The notes under the pieces: generated by a model
Seen by the model: only the letters and a program-made list of their open reading frames with translations
What the model was told of the DNA's origin: nothing
Database searches by the model: none
Position numbers and translations under genes: made by a program
Origin: an uncultured Flavobacteriaceae bacterium
GTDB lineage: Bacteria > Bacteroidota > Bacteroidia > Flavobacteriales > Flavobacteriaceae
Assembly: GCA_949372605.1 (NCBI GenBank)
Contig: CASIAE010000013.1
Location: 1-64,000 of the forward strand
DNA: 64,000 nucleotides
Direction: 5' to 3'
In this document: piece after piece, positions 25,647 through 34,353 of the stretch
Layout of the letters: each line of letters opens with the position of its first letter
Numbering within the stretch: position 1 is the first letter of the stretch

Positions 25647-27473
25647 AAAATCTAACTTCCTTGCTTTGTGGACTATTAGCTTTATTCTTCAATGTGTCTT
25701 TTGGTCAAACCTATTGGCAACAAGCCGTTAAATATAAAATGAATGTTGAAATGGATGTTGAAACCTTTCAGTATTCTGGAGACCAAGAGCTCGTTTATAC
25801 CAATAATTCTCCGGATGTATTGAAACGTGTTTTTTATCACCTCTACTTTAACGCTTTTCAGCCCGGGAGTGAAATGGCCGTTCGGGTAAAAACAGGGAAA
25901 GATAAAAACACTCGTTTTAAAATTGAAATAGACTCTCTAAAAACCGATGAAAAGGGGTTTCTATTGGTTTCTAATTTAAAACAGGATGGAGTTTTCTTAA
26001 AATCAAAAATGTCTGAAACCATTTTAGAAGTCGATTTGGCAAATCCGCTATTGCCAGGAGAAAGCACGGTTCTAACTTTAAATTTCAATGGACAAGTTCC
26101 CCTTTTGATTAGACGTTCTGGTCGTAATTCCAAAGAAGGAGTTGCGCTTTCTATGGCCCAATGGTACCCAAAAATGGCAGAGTATGACTATGATGGCTGG
26201 AACGCTGAGCCTTACTTAGGGAGAGAGTTTCATGGGGTTTGGGGTGATTTTGATGTTACGTTAAAGCTTGATAAGAAATACGTCGTTGCCGCAAGTGGCT
26301 ACATTCAAAATCCCAAAAAAGTTGGTCATGGGTATTCAGACAAAAAAGGAAAGGCAAAAAAAGGAAAATTGACTTGGCATTTTGTTGCTCCCAATGTTCA
26401 TGATTTTACTTGGTCTGCAGATCCTGATTATATTCATGATATTTATGCTGGACCAAACAATGTTGTACTTCATTTTTTTTATAAAAATAACCCAAAAATT
26501 ATTGACGGCTGGAAAAGGCTACAGCCAAAAACTGCGGAGCTAATGAGCTTTTATAATCAAGCGGTGGGAGAGTATCCTTATAACCAATACACCGTGGCAC
26601 AAGGGGGTGACGGCGGAATGGAATATGCAATGATGACACTTATCACCGGTGAAAGAACGTTTGGAAGTCTTGTTGGTGTTACTGCCCACGAATTAGCACA
26701 CTCTTGGTTTCAGCACATATTGGCTACAAATGAAATGAAACACGAATGGATGGATGAGGGTTTTACTACCTATATTTCTACAATGGCTGTGGATAAAATT
26801 TTAGAAAAACAAAAAACTTTTCCCATTGAAAGTTCCTACAGAGGTTATCTCTATTTAGCGCAATCAGGTCTAGAACAACCACAACAAACCAACGCCAACC
26901 GTTATGAACACAACATGGCTTATGAAATAACGGCTTATAACAAAGGGGCTGTCTTTTTAGGTCAGTTGGGTTATATAATCGGTGCTGATAAATTGACAAC
27001 TACTTTAAAAGAATACTATAACGAGTTTTAAATTCAAACATCCAACGCCAAACGATTTTAGGAGAGTTGCGGAACGTGTTTCTAACATCCATTTAAAATG
27101 GTATTTAACTGATTGGACACAGACAACCAATACGATCGATTATGGGATTAAATCCGTTAAAAGCACTGCAGAGGGGAACACTAGCATAACGCTAGAGCGA
27201 ATTGGCTTAATGCCCATGCCACTTGAAGTCCTCGTCAACCTAAAGGACGGTAAAAAGAAGATCTATTATATTCCAATTACGTTAATGCGCGGTGAAAAAG
27301 AAAACCCTTACAGTATAAAATGGTCTGTTCTTAAGGACTGGCCTTGGGCTTTCCCTGAGTATGATTTTGTTATTGACGAAAACCAAAAAGATATTGAATC
27401 TATTGTTATAGATCCGACAATGTATATGGCAGACATTAACCGGAATAATAACGAATTTCCAGCTTCCAAGTGA
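25643..27473 (+). pseudogene. M1 family metallopeptidase, frameshifted
   Basis: The first frame (25643-27031, 462 codons) has a signal peptide ending VSFGQ and the gluzincin active site: GGMEYAMMT near residue 330, HELAHSWFQ near 350 and the downstream Glu in WMDEGFTTY near 373. It stops early after KEYYNEF. From about 27029 the next frame continues without a gap as KFKHPTPNDFRRVAERVSNI through to a stop at 27473, giving about 610 residues, the normal length. One extra T in the TTTT at the join explains the shift. The zinc site lies before the break, but the C-terminal domain would be lost. The gene is either truly broken or carries a sequence error. Confidence 0.85.
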
Positions 27474-27868
27474 TTACTAAAAAACCCATAAAAAGATTAA
27501 AAAATAAGGTTTTAATTGACTTGCTCTTTAATAAAGGAAAAACGGAAAGCTCTGGGGTTTTAGTCGTTCATTATTTAAGAAATTTGAGGGAAGTCGATAA
27601 TTTATTTATAGGGGTTGGTGTTTCCAAAAGAAACGTGTTTTTGGCTGTTAACCGCAACGTGATTAAAAGACAATTAAGAGCCGCAATAAGAATCAATCAA
27701 GTCTATATAGAAGAAAACATGACCGCCGGATTGTATATGGTGCTTTTTAAATCAAAGAAAAAGTTAAACCCATCTGAGATTAATAGTTATTTACTAAAAG
27801 CTTTTGAAAAAATATCCAGCTACTCCCCTAAATACATAGCGCAGTGTGGAATGCCGTCTTCTAGATAA
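27470..27868 (+). CDS. rnpA: Ribonuclease P protein component
   Basis: RnpA is the protein subunit of RNase P, which trims tRNA 5' ends. The product is basic, starts at a GTG overlapping the M1 peptidase stop, and contains FIGVGVSKRNVFLAVNRNVI followed by KRQLRAAIR, the RNR-type helix of the family near residues 45-72. The last 15 or so codons (after EKISSYS) are unlike RnpA and are exactly antisense to the end of the acetyltransferase gene, so the reading frame may have lost its original stop. rnpA is not next to rpmH here, as is usual in this phylum. Confidence 0.88.
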   Translation: MITKKPIKRLKNKVLIDLLFNKGKTESSGVLVVHYLRNLREVDNLFIGVGVSKRNVFLAVNRNVIKRQLRAAIRINQVYIEENMTAGLYMVLFKSKKKLNPSEINSYLLKAFEKISSYSPKYIAQCGMPSSR

Positions 27869-28269
27869 GCTTCGCCTTTAAACTCAAAACCGAGTTGATT
27901 ATAAAAGGCTTTTAAATGCGTTTGGGCAGAAATTTTAATCTGAGTTTTTGGGAATTTTTTTCTACAAAAATCGATAGCTTTAACGAGTATTTCATTTCCC
28001 AATTTTTTATTTCTATGTGTTTGTTTAACAACCACTCTCTCAATTGATATGTGATTTGGATAGAAGACGCCTAGTTCCATCAGCCTTAAGTAGGCGATCA
28101 GATCGCTACCATCGTGTGCAAAAAAATGCGATCCTTTTTTATCCTTGTTATCAATATCTTGATAAACACAGTTTTGTTCGACAACAAAAACTTCAGAACG
28201 TAACTTTAACAAGTCATAAAGCTCATTTTTATTAAGTTCATCAAAACTTTTTCTTGACCAACTAATCAT
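27820..28269 (-). CDS. ElaA-type GNAT N-acetyltransferase
   Basis: The 149-residue product fits the ElaA subfamily of GNAT acetyltransferases: LYDLLKLRSEVFVVEQNCVYQD near the N-terminus is the ElaA signature, followed by IAYLRL, IERVVVKQTHRNKKLGNEIL (the acetyl-CoA loop) and ISAQTHLKAFYNQLGF. The acetyl acceptor is unknown. ATG 28269 overlaps the rpiB stop as TAATG, so it is preferred over an upstream ATG three codons earlier. The 3' end overlaps rnpA by 49 bases tail to tail. Confidence 0.87.
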   Translation of the reverse strand: MISWSRKSFDELNKNELYDLLKLRSEVFVVEQNCVYQDIDNKDKKGSHFFAHDGSDLIAYLRLMELGVFYPNHISIERVVVKQTHRNKKLGNEILVKAIDFCRKKFPKTQIKISAQTHLKAFYNQLGFEFKGEAYLEDGIPHCAMYLGE

Positions 28270-28700
28270 TAGCAGCACGCAATTTTATTGACCCTCTTTT
28301 GATGTCTACCTCCTTCAAAAGGTGTCTCTATAAAGATGTCTACCATCTCTAAGGCTAGATCTAAACTAATAAAACGAGCGGGCAGACTGAGAATATTTGC
28401 ATCATTGTGTTGTCGTGTCAATTGTGCGGTTTCTTTATTCCAACACAAACCTGTTCTTATTTTTTGATGTTTATTTGCGGTCATAGCTGCACCATTACCG
28501 CTACCACAAATAATGACTCCAAATGTTGCTCTATTTTCTTCTATATCTTTTGCAACGGGATGAATGAAGTCTGGATAATCAACACTATTTTCATCATTTG
28601 TCCCATGATTTTTTAATACATTTCCCTTCTTTTCTAAGTGTTGGATTATAGCCTCTTTAAATTCAACTCCAGCGTGATCGTTTCCTATAGATATATTCAT
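28269..28700 (-). CDS. rpiB: Ribose 5-phosphate isomerase B
   Basis: RpiB interconverts ribose 5-phosphate and ribulose 5-phosphate in the pentose phosphate pathway. The 143-residue product begins MNISIGNDHAGVEFKEAI, the usual start with the substrate-binding DHAG, and contains GVIICGSGNGAAMTANKH with the Cys that takes part in catalysis, plus RQHNDANILSLPARF near residue 98. Length is standard. It is translationally coupled to the acetyltransferase. Confidence 0.95.
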   Translation of the reverse strand: MNISIGNDHAGVEFKEAIIQHLEKKGNVLKNHGTNDENSVDYPDFIHPVAKDIEENRATFGVIICGSGNGAAMTANKHQKIRTGLCWNKETAQLTRQHNDANILSLPARFISLDLALEMVDIFIETPFEGGRHQKRVNKIACC

Positions 28701-29167
28701 TTTGTTTTTTTATAAAATTAAAAGGTTTATTGTTTATATGTAGTTTAATTATTTGTTAATAAATATTAAAATAAAATTTAGTTAAAATATTTAATAGGTA
28801 TAGGTATAAAAAATTAATAATTAAACTAATTTATAAAAGAGTATTAATACTTTTTTTATGATAAATATTTAACGCTTTATAAACATAAAATTTAAATTAA
28901 AAGCAATATTTAGTAAACGCACTTTAGTAATTAACAGTTGTTAATATTAATATTAAATTATTGATTATTATTAATTTAAACTATTAAAAAATAAATATAA
29001 TTAGTTAATAAACTTATTTTTACTAGAATATAATGCTATATATAAAATTGTTATTAGCCTTATGAACAGTCTATAATAAGCACTATTAATTTTTAAATTT
29101 AAATAAAAACATAATTAAATATGTTAAGAGAGTTGATAACTCTAAATCAGCTCAAAAAAAGAAACCA
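28701..29167. other. Extremely AT-rich intergenic region
   Basis: Between the divergent rpiB and rnr genes, about 490 bases are almost entirely A and T, far below the GC of the rest of the window. No gene, tRNA or DnaA-box cluster is seen. It holds many short inverted repeats, the clearest being TTAACA-GT-TGTTAA at 28931-28944. The upstream in-frame codons of rnr in this region are not part of the protein. Confidence 0.6.
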
Positions 29168-29175
29168 TAACTTTG
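29168..29175 (+). promoter_or_regulatory. -7 promoter element (TAACTTTG) of rnr
   Basis: The exact TAnnTTTG match lies 17 bases before the ATG at 29193. Because it falls inside the longer open frame from 29121, it decides the start of rnr. Confidence 0.65.
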
Positions 29176-29192
29176 CAACATATAAAAATTTA

Positions 29193-31355
29193 ATGTCAAA
29201 GAAAAAAAGAGTAAATAAAAATATAGACGATAAAGTAATTTCAGTTTTTAAAAATAATCCTAGAAAAATATATAACCACAAACAAATTGCTTCTAAGTTA
29301 GAAATAACAGACACTATGGGGCGGAATGCAATTGTTAAGGCTTTATCAAAACTAGCTTCTCAAAAAATAATAAAACAATCATCTCCTGGAAAGTACGGAT
29401 TGAGTGATGATAATAAAAAATATATCAAAGGTCCTATTGAAATTACCGCTTCAGGAAATGGTTATTTAATTCTTCCCGAAGGAGAAAATGATGTTTTTAT
29501 TTCACAAAGGAATATTAACAGGGCTTTTAATGGTGACATCGTTTCAGTTTATGAAATTAATAGAAAAAAAAGCGGTAAAAGTGAAGGCGAAGTTGTAGAG
29601 GTTCTAGAGAAAAAAGAGCAAAATTTCGTAGGAATATTAGAAAGAAGAAAAGACTTTGGATTTGTAAATACTCGGGGCAACCGAATGTATACTGACTTTT
29701 TCATACAAAATGAAGAACTTAAAGACTTTAAAGATGGTGATAAAGTAATTGTAAAATTTAAAGATTGGCCAAAAAAAGCAACTTCTCCGTTTGGAATTAT
29801 TGAAGAATCTTTAGGTAAACCTGGAGACATGCAAACAGAAATGCATGCCATTCTTTATGAATATGGACTTCCTTCTAAATTTCCAGATGAAGTAGAAGAT
29901 GCTGCTAATAAACTTGATTTAAGTATTACAGAAGAAGAAATTAATAAAAGAAGAGATTTTAGAAATATTCTAACTTTTACAATAGACCCTATAACAGCAA
30001 AGGATTTTGATGACGCTATTTCTTTTAAGAAATTAGAGAATAATAAGACTGAAATTGGAATTCATATTGCAGATGTTTCACATTACATCACGCCTAACAC
30101 AATTTTAGAAGACGAAGCACTCAGCAGGGCTACTTCTGTATACTTAGTTGACCGAGTGGTTCCAATGTTACCAGAGATCCTCTCTAATGGAGCGTGTTCA
30201 CTTCGACCTAATGAAGAAAAATATACTTTCTCATCTGTTTTTATTGTAAATGAAAGAATGGAGGTTGAAAAAGAATGGTTTGGTAAAACAATAATAAATT
30301 CAGATAAAAGGTTTTCTTATGAAGAAGTTCAATATATTCTAGATTCGGAATCCCCCTTGGTCTCTGAAACCGTTTCGTTAACCGAAGAAAATTATACCGT
30401 TTCAGATGATATTTTTAATGCCATCACAAACCTAGATAGGTTTGCTAAGATTCTTAGAGAAAAAAGAATGCGTAAAGGTGCACTTTCATTTGACCGTGTT
30501 GAAATTAAATTTAATCTTGATAAAGAAAATAATCCAGAAAGTGTTTTTTTTAAAAGTTCACAAGATGCAAACAAACTTGTGGAGGAATTTATGCTACTGG
30601 CCAATAGAAAAGTTGCGGAATTTATTGGCAAACAAAAACCAGTGAAACCATTTGTTTATAGAATCCACGACTTACCCGACGAAGATAAATTGATGAATTT
30701 AAAAGGAGTGGCTTCAAAGCTTGGTTATGATTTGAATATGGATTCAAAAGGATTAAATAAATCTTTAAATAAATTATTATCAGAAAGTTCGGGTCAAAAT
30801 GAACAGCAACTTATAGACACGTTGGCCATTCGGTGTATGAGTAAGGCAGTATATACTACAAAAAATATTGGTCATTACGGATTGGCTTTCGAATATTATA
30901 CTCATTTTACCTCGCCTATCAGAAGGTACCCTGATGTCATGGTACATCGTTTGTTAGAGTCTTATTTGTCAGGAAGCACTACAGCCAATCAAGAAACGAT
31001 TGAAGAAGCCTGTCATCACTCCTCTCAAAGAGAAATACTAGCGACAAAAGCAGAGCGTGATTCTGTTAAGTATATGCAGGTTAAGTTCATGCAAGACAAG
31101 ATAGATCAAGCTTTTGAAGGGGTAATTTCAGGCGTTACTGACCGTGGTATTTATGTTGAAATAATCGAAAATAAATGTGAAGGTTTGGTCAGAGTCTCCG
31201 AAATAAAAGGAGATTACTATAATTATGATAACCAAAACCATTGCTTGGTTGGAGAAAAACACAAGAAGGTTTACCAATTAGGTGGAACTGTTACTGTTGC
31301 CGTCAAAAAGGCAGACTTATTAAAAAGACAATTGGATTTTATTTTAGTGGATTAA
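29193..31355 (+). CDS. rnr: Ribonuclease R
   Basis: RNase R is a processive 3'-5' exoribonuclease that degrades structured RNA. The 720-residue product starts MSKKKRVNKN. It has an N-terminal winged-helix domain, two cold-shock/OB domains (GNGYLILPEGENDVFISQ near residue 92), the RNB catalytic domain with TIDPITAKDFDDAISF near 260 carrying the metal-binding Asp residues, HYGLAFEYYTHFTSPIRRYP near 565, and a C-terminal S1 domain starting FEGVISGVTDRGIYVEI. An upstream in-frame ATG at 29121 would add 24 codons but includes the promoter element, so it is rejected. Confidence 0.95.
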   Translation: MSKKKRVNKNIDDKVISVFKNNPRKIYNHKQIASKLEITDTMGRNAIVKALSKLASQKIIKQSSPGKYGLSDDNKKYIKGPIEITASGNGYLILPEGENDVFISQRNINRAFNGDIVSVYEINRKKSGKSEGEVVEVLEKKEQNFVGILERRKDFGFVNTRGNRMYTDFFIQNEELKDFKDGDKVIVKFKDWPKKATSPFGIIEESLGKPGDMQTEMHAILYEYGLPSKFPDEVEDAANKLDLSITEEEINKRRDFRNILTFTIDPITAKDFDDAISFKKLENNKTEIGIHIADVSHYITPNTILEDEALSRATSVYLVDRVVPMLPEILSNGACSLRPNEEKYTFSSVFIVNERMEVEKEWFGKTIINSDKRFSYEEVQYILDSESPLVSETVSLTEENYTVSDDIFNAITNLDRFAKILREKRMRKGALSFDRVEIKFNLDKENNPESVFFKSSQDANKLVEEFMLLANRKVAEFIGKQKPVKPFVYRIHDLPDEDKLMNLKGVASKLGYDLNMDSKGLNKSLNKLLSESSGQNEQQLIDTLAIRCMSKAVYTTKNIGHYGLAFEYYTHFTSPIRRYPDVMVHRLLESYLSGSTTANQETIEEACHHSSQREILATKAERDSVKYMQVKFMQDKIDQAFEGVISGVTDRGIYVEIIENKCEGLVRVSEIKGDYYNYDNQNHCLVGEKHKKVYQLGGTVTVAVKKADLLKRQLDFILVD

Positions 31356-31369
31356 TTTGAATAATTAAT

Positions 31370-31377
31370 TAATTTTG
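31370..31377 (+). promoter_or_regulatory. -7 promoter element (TAATTTTG)
   Basis: The exact TAnnTTTG match lies 17 bases before the ATG at 31395, giving the DUF2807 gene its own promoter separate from rnr. Confidence 0.5.
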
Positions 31378-31394
31378 ATAAAAAACAATAGTTT

Positions 31395-32105
31395 ATGTTG
31401 ATTAGAATTAATACTCTCTCCCTTCTTCTTTTTATGTTAAACACTACTCTTGCTCAGGAAAAAATCGAAAACCTAAAAACTCCTGCCGAAAGAGTACTTA
31501 ATGTCGACGTATTTTTTAATTTAAAACTCTATTCAGGAATTGAACTTAAATTAATTAAATCAACTGAAAACAAGCTGGTTATAATAGGGGAAAATAGAAT
31601 GAATGTTGTTGTAAAAAACAAAGGAAACACCCTAAAAATCCGCCATTCTTTCCAGCACCTTTTAGATCACTCTTTCACCTATATTGAATTGCACCATACT
31701 GAAAATCTCGACAGAATCAACACTTATCAAGGGAGCAAGCTCGAAACCACTAGTGTTAATAAACAGATCAGTATCACACTCAAAGTGCAAGAAGGATCTA
31801 CAGTCAATTTTTCTTTTGACGGAGAAAAGTTAACATCCCGTGTGGCCTCTGGAGGTAAATTATTTCTTAAAGGCAAATCTATAAACCACGAACTAACGGT
31901 ATTCAGCGGCGGTGTCTGTGAGGCAGAAATATTTGAAACACAACAGACAAAAGTAAGTGTTACCGCAGGGGGCCTTTCTTATGTTAAAGCGTCTGAGCTT
32001 ATCGACGCTAAAGTAACAGCAGGGGGAACCATTCGTATACACGGAAGACCCAAAAAGCTAGTCACTCAAAAGAATATAGGCGGGAAAATAATAGAGATGA
32101 ATTAA
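31395..32105 (+). CDS. DUF2807 (head GIN) domain protein, exported
   Basis: The 236-residue product has a signal peptide ending NTTLAQ and the single-stranded beta-helix look of DUF2807: repeated short strands with G-G-x and S-G-G turns (VASGGKLFLKGKS, VFSGGVCEAEIF, VTAGGLSYVKAS, VTAGGTIRIHG) in the second half. Proteins of this family lie in the periplasm or outer membrane; their role is not known, and adhesin and metal-binding have both been suggested. It stands between rnr and a stem-loop followed by tRNA-Cys on the other strand. Confidence 0.85.
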   Translation: MLIRINTLSLLLFMLNTTLAQEKIENLKTPAERVLNVDVFFNLKLYSGIELKLIKSTENKLVIIGENRMNVVVKNKGNTLKIRHSFQHLLDHSFTYIELHHTENLDRINTYQGSKLETTSVNKQISITLKVQEGSTVNFSFDGEKLTSRVASGGKLFLKGKSINHELTVFSGGVCEAEIFETQQTKVSVTAGGLSYVKASELIDAKVTAGGTIRIHGRPKKLVTQKNIGGKIIEMN

Positions 32106-32130
32106 AAAATCCCGCACAAAGACGGGATTT
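32104..32130 (-). terminator. Intrinsic terminator of tRNA-Cys
   Basis: A perfect 8-bp stem, AAATCCCG (32107-32114) with CGGGATTT (32123-32130), has an 8-base loop. Read on the minus strand it is followed by a run of six T, so it ends transcripts leaving the tRNA-Cys gene. It may also slow plus-strand transcripts from the DUF2807 gene. Confidence 0.8.
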
Positions 32131-32132
32131 AG

Positions 32133-32203
32133 AGGCATCGAGCGGATTCGAACCGCTGTACGAGCTTTTGCAGAGCTCTGCCTAGCCACTCGGCCACGAT
32201 GCC
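32133..32203 (-). tRNA. tRNA-Cys (GCA)
   Basis: The minus strand folds as a cloverleaf: acceptor GGCATCG with CGATGCC, D arm GGCCGAGTGGCTAGGC, anticodon stem GAGCT/AGCTC with loop CTGCAAA (anticodon GCA), and T arm GCGGTTCGAATCCGC. The discriminator base is T, as expected for cysteine. CCA is not encoded. Confidence 0.95.
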
Positions 32204-32241
32204 ATCCGGCAAAAGTAATAAATTTTGATCTTTAGTTAAGC

Positions 32242-32598
32242 TTAACGACGTCCTTTTCTTATAATACTTACTTCTCCCACATCCCCACCCATAGGAGGGT
32301 TTTGTTTTGAAACCATAACCCATACTTTTTGAACAGTAGACATACTTTTCAAAATCCGCCTTACAATCCTGTCGGCCACATTTTCGAGTAGCTTAGAGCG
32401 AACTGCCATTTCTTCTTTGACAATTTGATAAAGCGTAACGTAGTCTAAAGCGTCGTTGAGATCGTCACTTTTAGCAGGTACATCTAGGTTTGCACCAACT
32501 TTCAAGTTAACGATGTAATCGCTCCCAATTTTTTTTTCTTCCTCTAGGCAACCATGGTAGGCATAGAGTCGTATGTCTGTCAGTTTTATCTGTCCCAT
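32242..32598 (-). CDS. folB: Dihydroneopterin aldolase
   Basis: FolB cleaves 7,8-dihydroneopterin to 6-hydroxymethyl-dihydropterin in folate synthesis. The 118-residue product starts MGQIKLTDIRLYAYHGCLEEEKK-type sequence with the family's A-x-H-G motif, continues D-x-L-x-x-x-L-D-Y-V-x-L-Y near residue 48-58 and LLENVADRI near 70, and includes KQNPPMGGDVGEVS near the end with the conserved Lys. Its promoter lies exactly 14 bases upstream, in a short region shared with glnS. Confidence 0.94.
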   Translation of the reverse strand: MGQIKLTDIRLYAYHGCLEEEKKIGSDYIVNLKVGANLDVPAKSDDLNDALDYVTLYQIVKEEMAVRSKLLENVADRIVRRILKSMSTVQKVWVMVSKQNPPMGGDVGEVSIIRKGRR

Positions 32599-32612
32599 AT
32601 TTTTACTTTGTG

Positions 32613-32620
32613 CAAAGATA
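32613..32620 (-). promoter_or_regulatory. -7 promoter element (TATCTTTG) of folB
   Basis: On the minus strand this exact match lies 14 bases before the folB start, back to back with the glnS promoter 40 bases away. Confidence 0.65.
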
Positions 32621-32660
32621 TAATAACACGATTATTTTATTCATACCCATAAGCTTTTAA

Positions 32661-32668
32661 TATATTTG
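32661..32668 (+). promoter_or_regulatory. -7 promoter element (TATATTTG) of glnS
   Basis: The exact TAnnTTTG match ends 14 bases before the glnS ATG at 32683. Confidence 0.65.
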
Positions 32669-32682
32669 TCAAAATCTAAATC

Positions 32683-34350
32683 ATGTCAGAAAAGGCATTA
32701 AACTTTATCGAGCACATCATTGAGGAAGACCTTAAAGAGGGCTTATCCCAAGAAAATTTACGTTTTCGTTTTCCTCCAGAGCCTAATGGTTTTTTGCACA
32801 TTGGCCACATTAAGGCGCTTTCATTAAATTTTAATTTAGGAAAACGTTATAAAGCTCCAGTAAACCTTCGTTTTGACGACACCAATCCCGCTAAAGAAGA
32901 AACGCAATTTGTTGAGGCAATTAAAGACGATATTAAATGGCTTGGTTTTGAATGGGACAAGGAGTGCTACGCTTCTGACTATTTTCAACAACTCTATGAT
33001 TGGGCACATCTTTTGATTGACAAAGGCCTTGCTTATGTTGATTCTCAAGGTTCTGAAACCATTGCCGAACAAAAGGGAACCCCGACGAAACCTGGACAAA
33101 ACAGTCCTTTTCGTGAAAGATCTGTGGTAGAGAATAAGGCGCTTTTTTCTGAAATGAAAGACGGGAAATTTGAAGCTGGTGCACATGTTTTGCGCGCCAA
33201 AATTGACATGGCCTCTCCAAACATGTTGCTTAGAGACCCCGTTATTTATAGAATTCTTTACAAAACACATCACCGCACTGGAGACGTCTGGTGCATCTAT
33301 CCGATGTATGATTGGACTCACGGCGAGTCTGATTATATAGAAAACATCTCACATTCATTTTGTTCACTAGAGTTTAAACCCCATAGAGATTTATACGATT
33401 GGTTTTTAGACTCTCTATCTCCTCTTAAAGGCATAAGGCCCAAACAAAGAGAGTTTGCAAGATTGAACCTTTCTTATACTGTTACAAGTAAAAGAAAACT
33501 AAAAAACCTTATTGACCAAGGCCATGTAACCGGTTGGGATGACCCCCGAATGCCTACTGTCAGTGGCTTACGAAGAAGAGGTTATACGCCAGAGTCGTTG
33601 CAAAGTTTTGTAAACACAGCTGGTGTAGCAAAAAGAGATAACGTGATTGACGTGTCTCTTTTAGAATTTTGCGTTAGAGATCATTTAAATCAAGTTGCCC
33701 CCAGGGTAATGGCGGTTCTTGACCCGATCAAACTAACTATCAAAAATTATCCTGAAGGTGAGGACGAAATCCTTATAGGAGAAAACAATCCAGAAGACGA
33801 AAGCGCAGGCACACGCGAAATTCCATTTTCAAGGGATCTATATATAGAAAGAGAAGATTTTAGAGAAGAAGCCAATCGTAAGTTTTTCCGTTTGACATTA
33901 GGGAAAGAAGTTCGTTTAAAAAACGCCTATATAATTAAAGGTGAAGAAGTTATAAAGGATGATGCAGGTAATGTTTTTGAGATCATTTGTTCTTACGACC
34001 CTTTAAGCAAAAGTGGATCAGGTACGGAAGAAAGCCAGCGCAAAGTTAAAGGAACACTTCATTGGGTCTCACGTACTCATTCCAAGGCAATGTCAGTAAA
34101 TCTTTACGATCGACTTTTTTCCGTACCTGAACCAGATAAAAACAAAGATGAAGATCCGAGTAACCACATCAACCCTGACTCCTTAAAAACAGTTAAAGGT
34201 TTTATTGAGCCTAATTTGGTTAACACTAATTCTGGAACCCATTTCCAATTTCAACGTTTGGGTTATTTTATTGTTGATACGGAAAGTTCAGATCAAAACT
34301 TAATTTTTAATAGAACCGTGGGTCTTAGGGACACTTGGCAGAAGAAGTAA
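32683..34350 (+). CDS. glnS: Glutaminyl-tRNA synthetase
   Basis: GlnRS charges tRNA-Gln. The 555-residue product has the class I signatures: RFPPEPNGFLHIGHIKAL (HIGH) near residue 27-44, RFDDTNP near 65, DVWCIYPMYDWTHGESDYIE near 205, and VTSKRKL, the KMSKS equivalent, near 267. The two beta-barrel anticodon-binding domains follow, with KGTLHWV near 450. Length is standard. Presence of both GlnRS and GluRS (35.3-36.8 kb) fits direct glutamine charging. Confidence 0.96.
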   Translation: MSEKALNFIEHIIEEDLKEGLSQENLRFRFPPEPNGFLHIGHIKALSLNFNLGKRYKAPVNLRFDDTNPAKEETQFVEAIKDDIKWLGFEWDKECYASDYFQQLYDWAHLLIDKGLAYVDSQGSETIAEQKGTPTKPGQNSPFRERSVVENKALFSEMKDGKFEAGAHVLRAKIDMASPNMLLRDPVIYRILYKTHHRTGDVWCIYPMYDWTHGESDYIENISHSFCSLEFKPHRDLYDWFLDSLSPLKGIRPKQREFARLNLSYTVTSKRKLKNLIDQGHVTGWDDPRMPTVSGLRRRGYTPESLQSFVNTAGVAKRDNVIDVSLLEFCVRDHLNQVAPRVMAVLDPIKLTIKNYPEGEDEILIGENNPEDESAGTREIPFSRDLYIEREDFREEANRKFFRLTLGKEVRLKNAYIIKGEEVIKDDAGNVFEIICSYDPLSKSGSGTEESQRKVKGTLHWVSRTHSKAMSVNLYDRLFSVPEPDKNKDEDPSNHINPDSLKTVKGFIEPNLVNTNSGTHFQFQRLGYFIVDTESSDQNLIFNRTVGLRDTWQKK

Positions 34351-34353
34351 ACT

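Noticed and set aside
27820-27868. RnpA-acetyltransferase overlap as a designed antisense pair
   Set aside because: The RnpA tail is not family-like, so a lost stop codon explains the overlap more simply.
28701-29167. AT-rich region as a confirmed oriC
   Set aside because: No DnaA boxes and no dnaA gene in the window; only a suspicion based on base content remains, reported as a finding.
29121-29192. Longer N-terminus of RNase R from ATG 29121
   Set aside because: A perfect promoter element lies at 29168-29175 inside this extension and the extra residues do not resemble RNase R.
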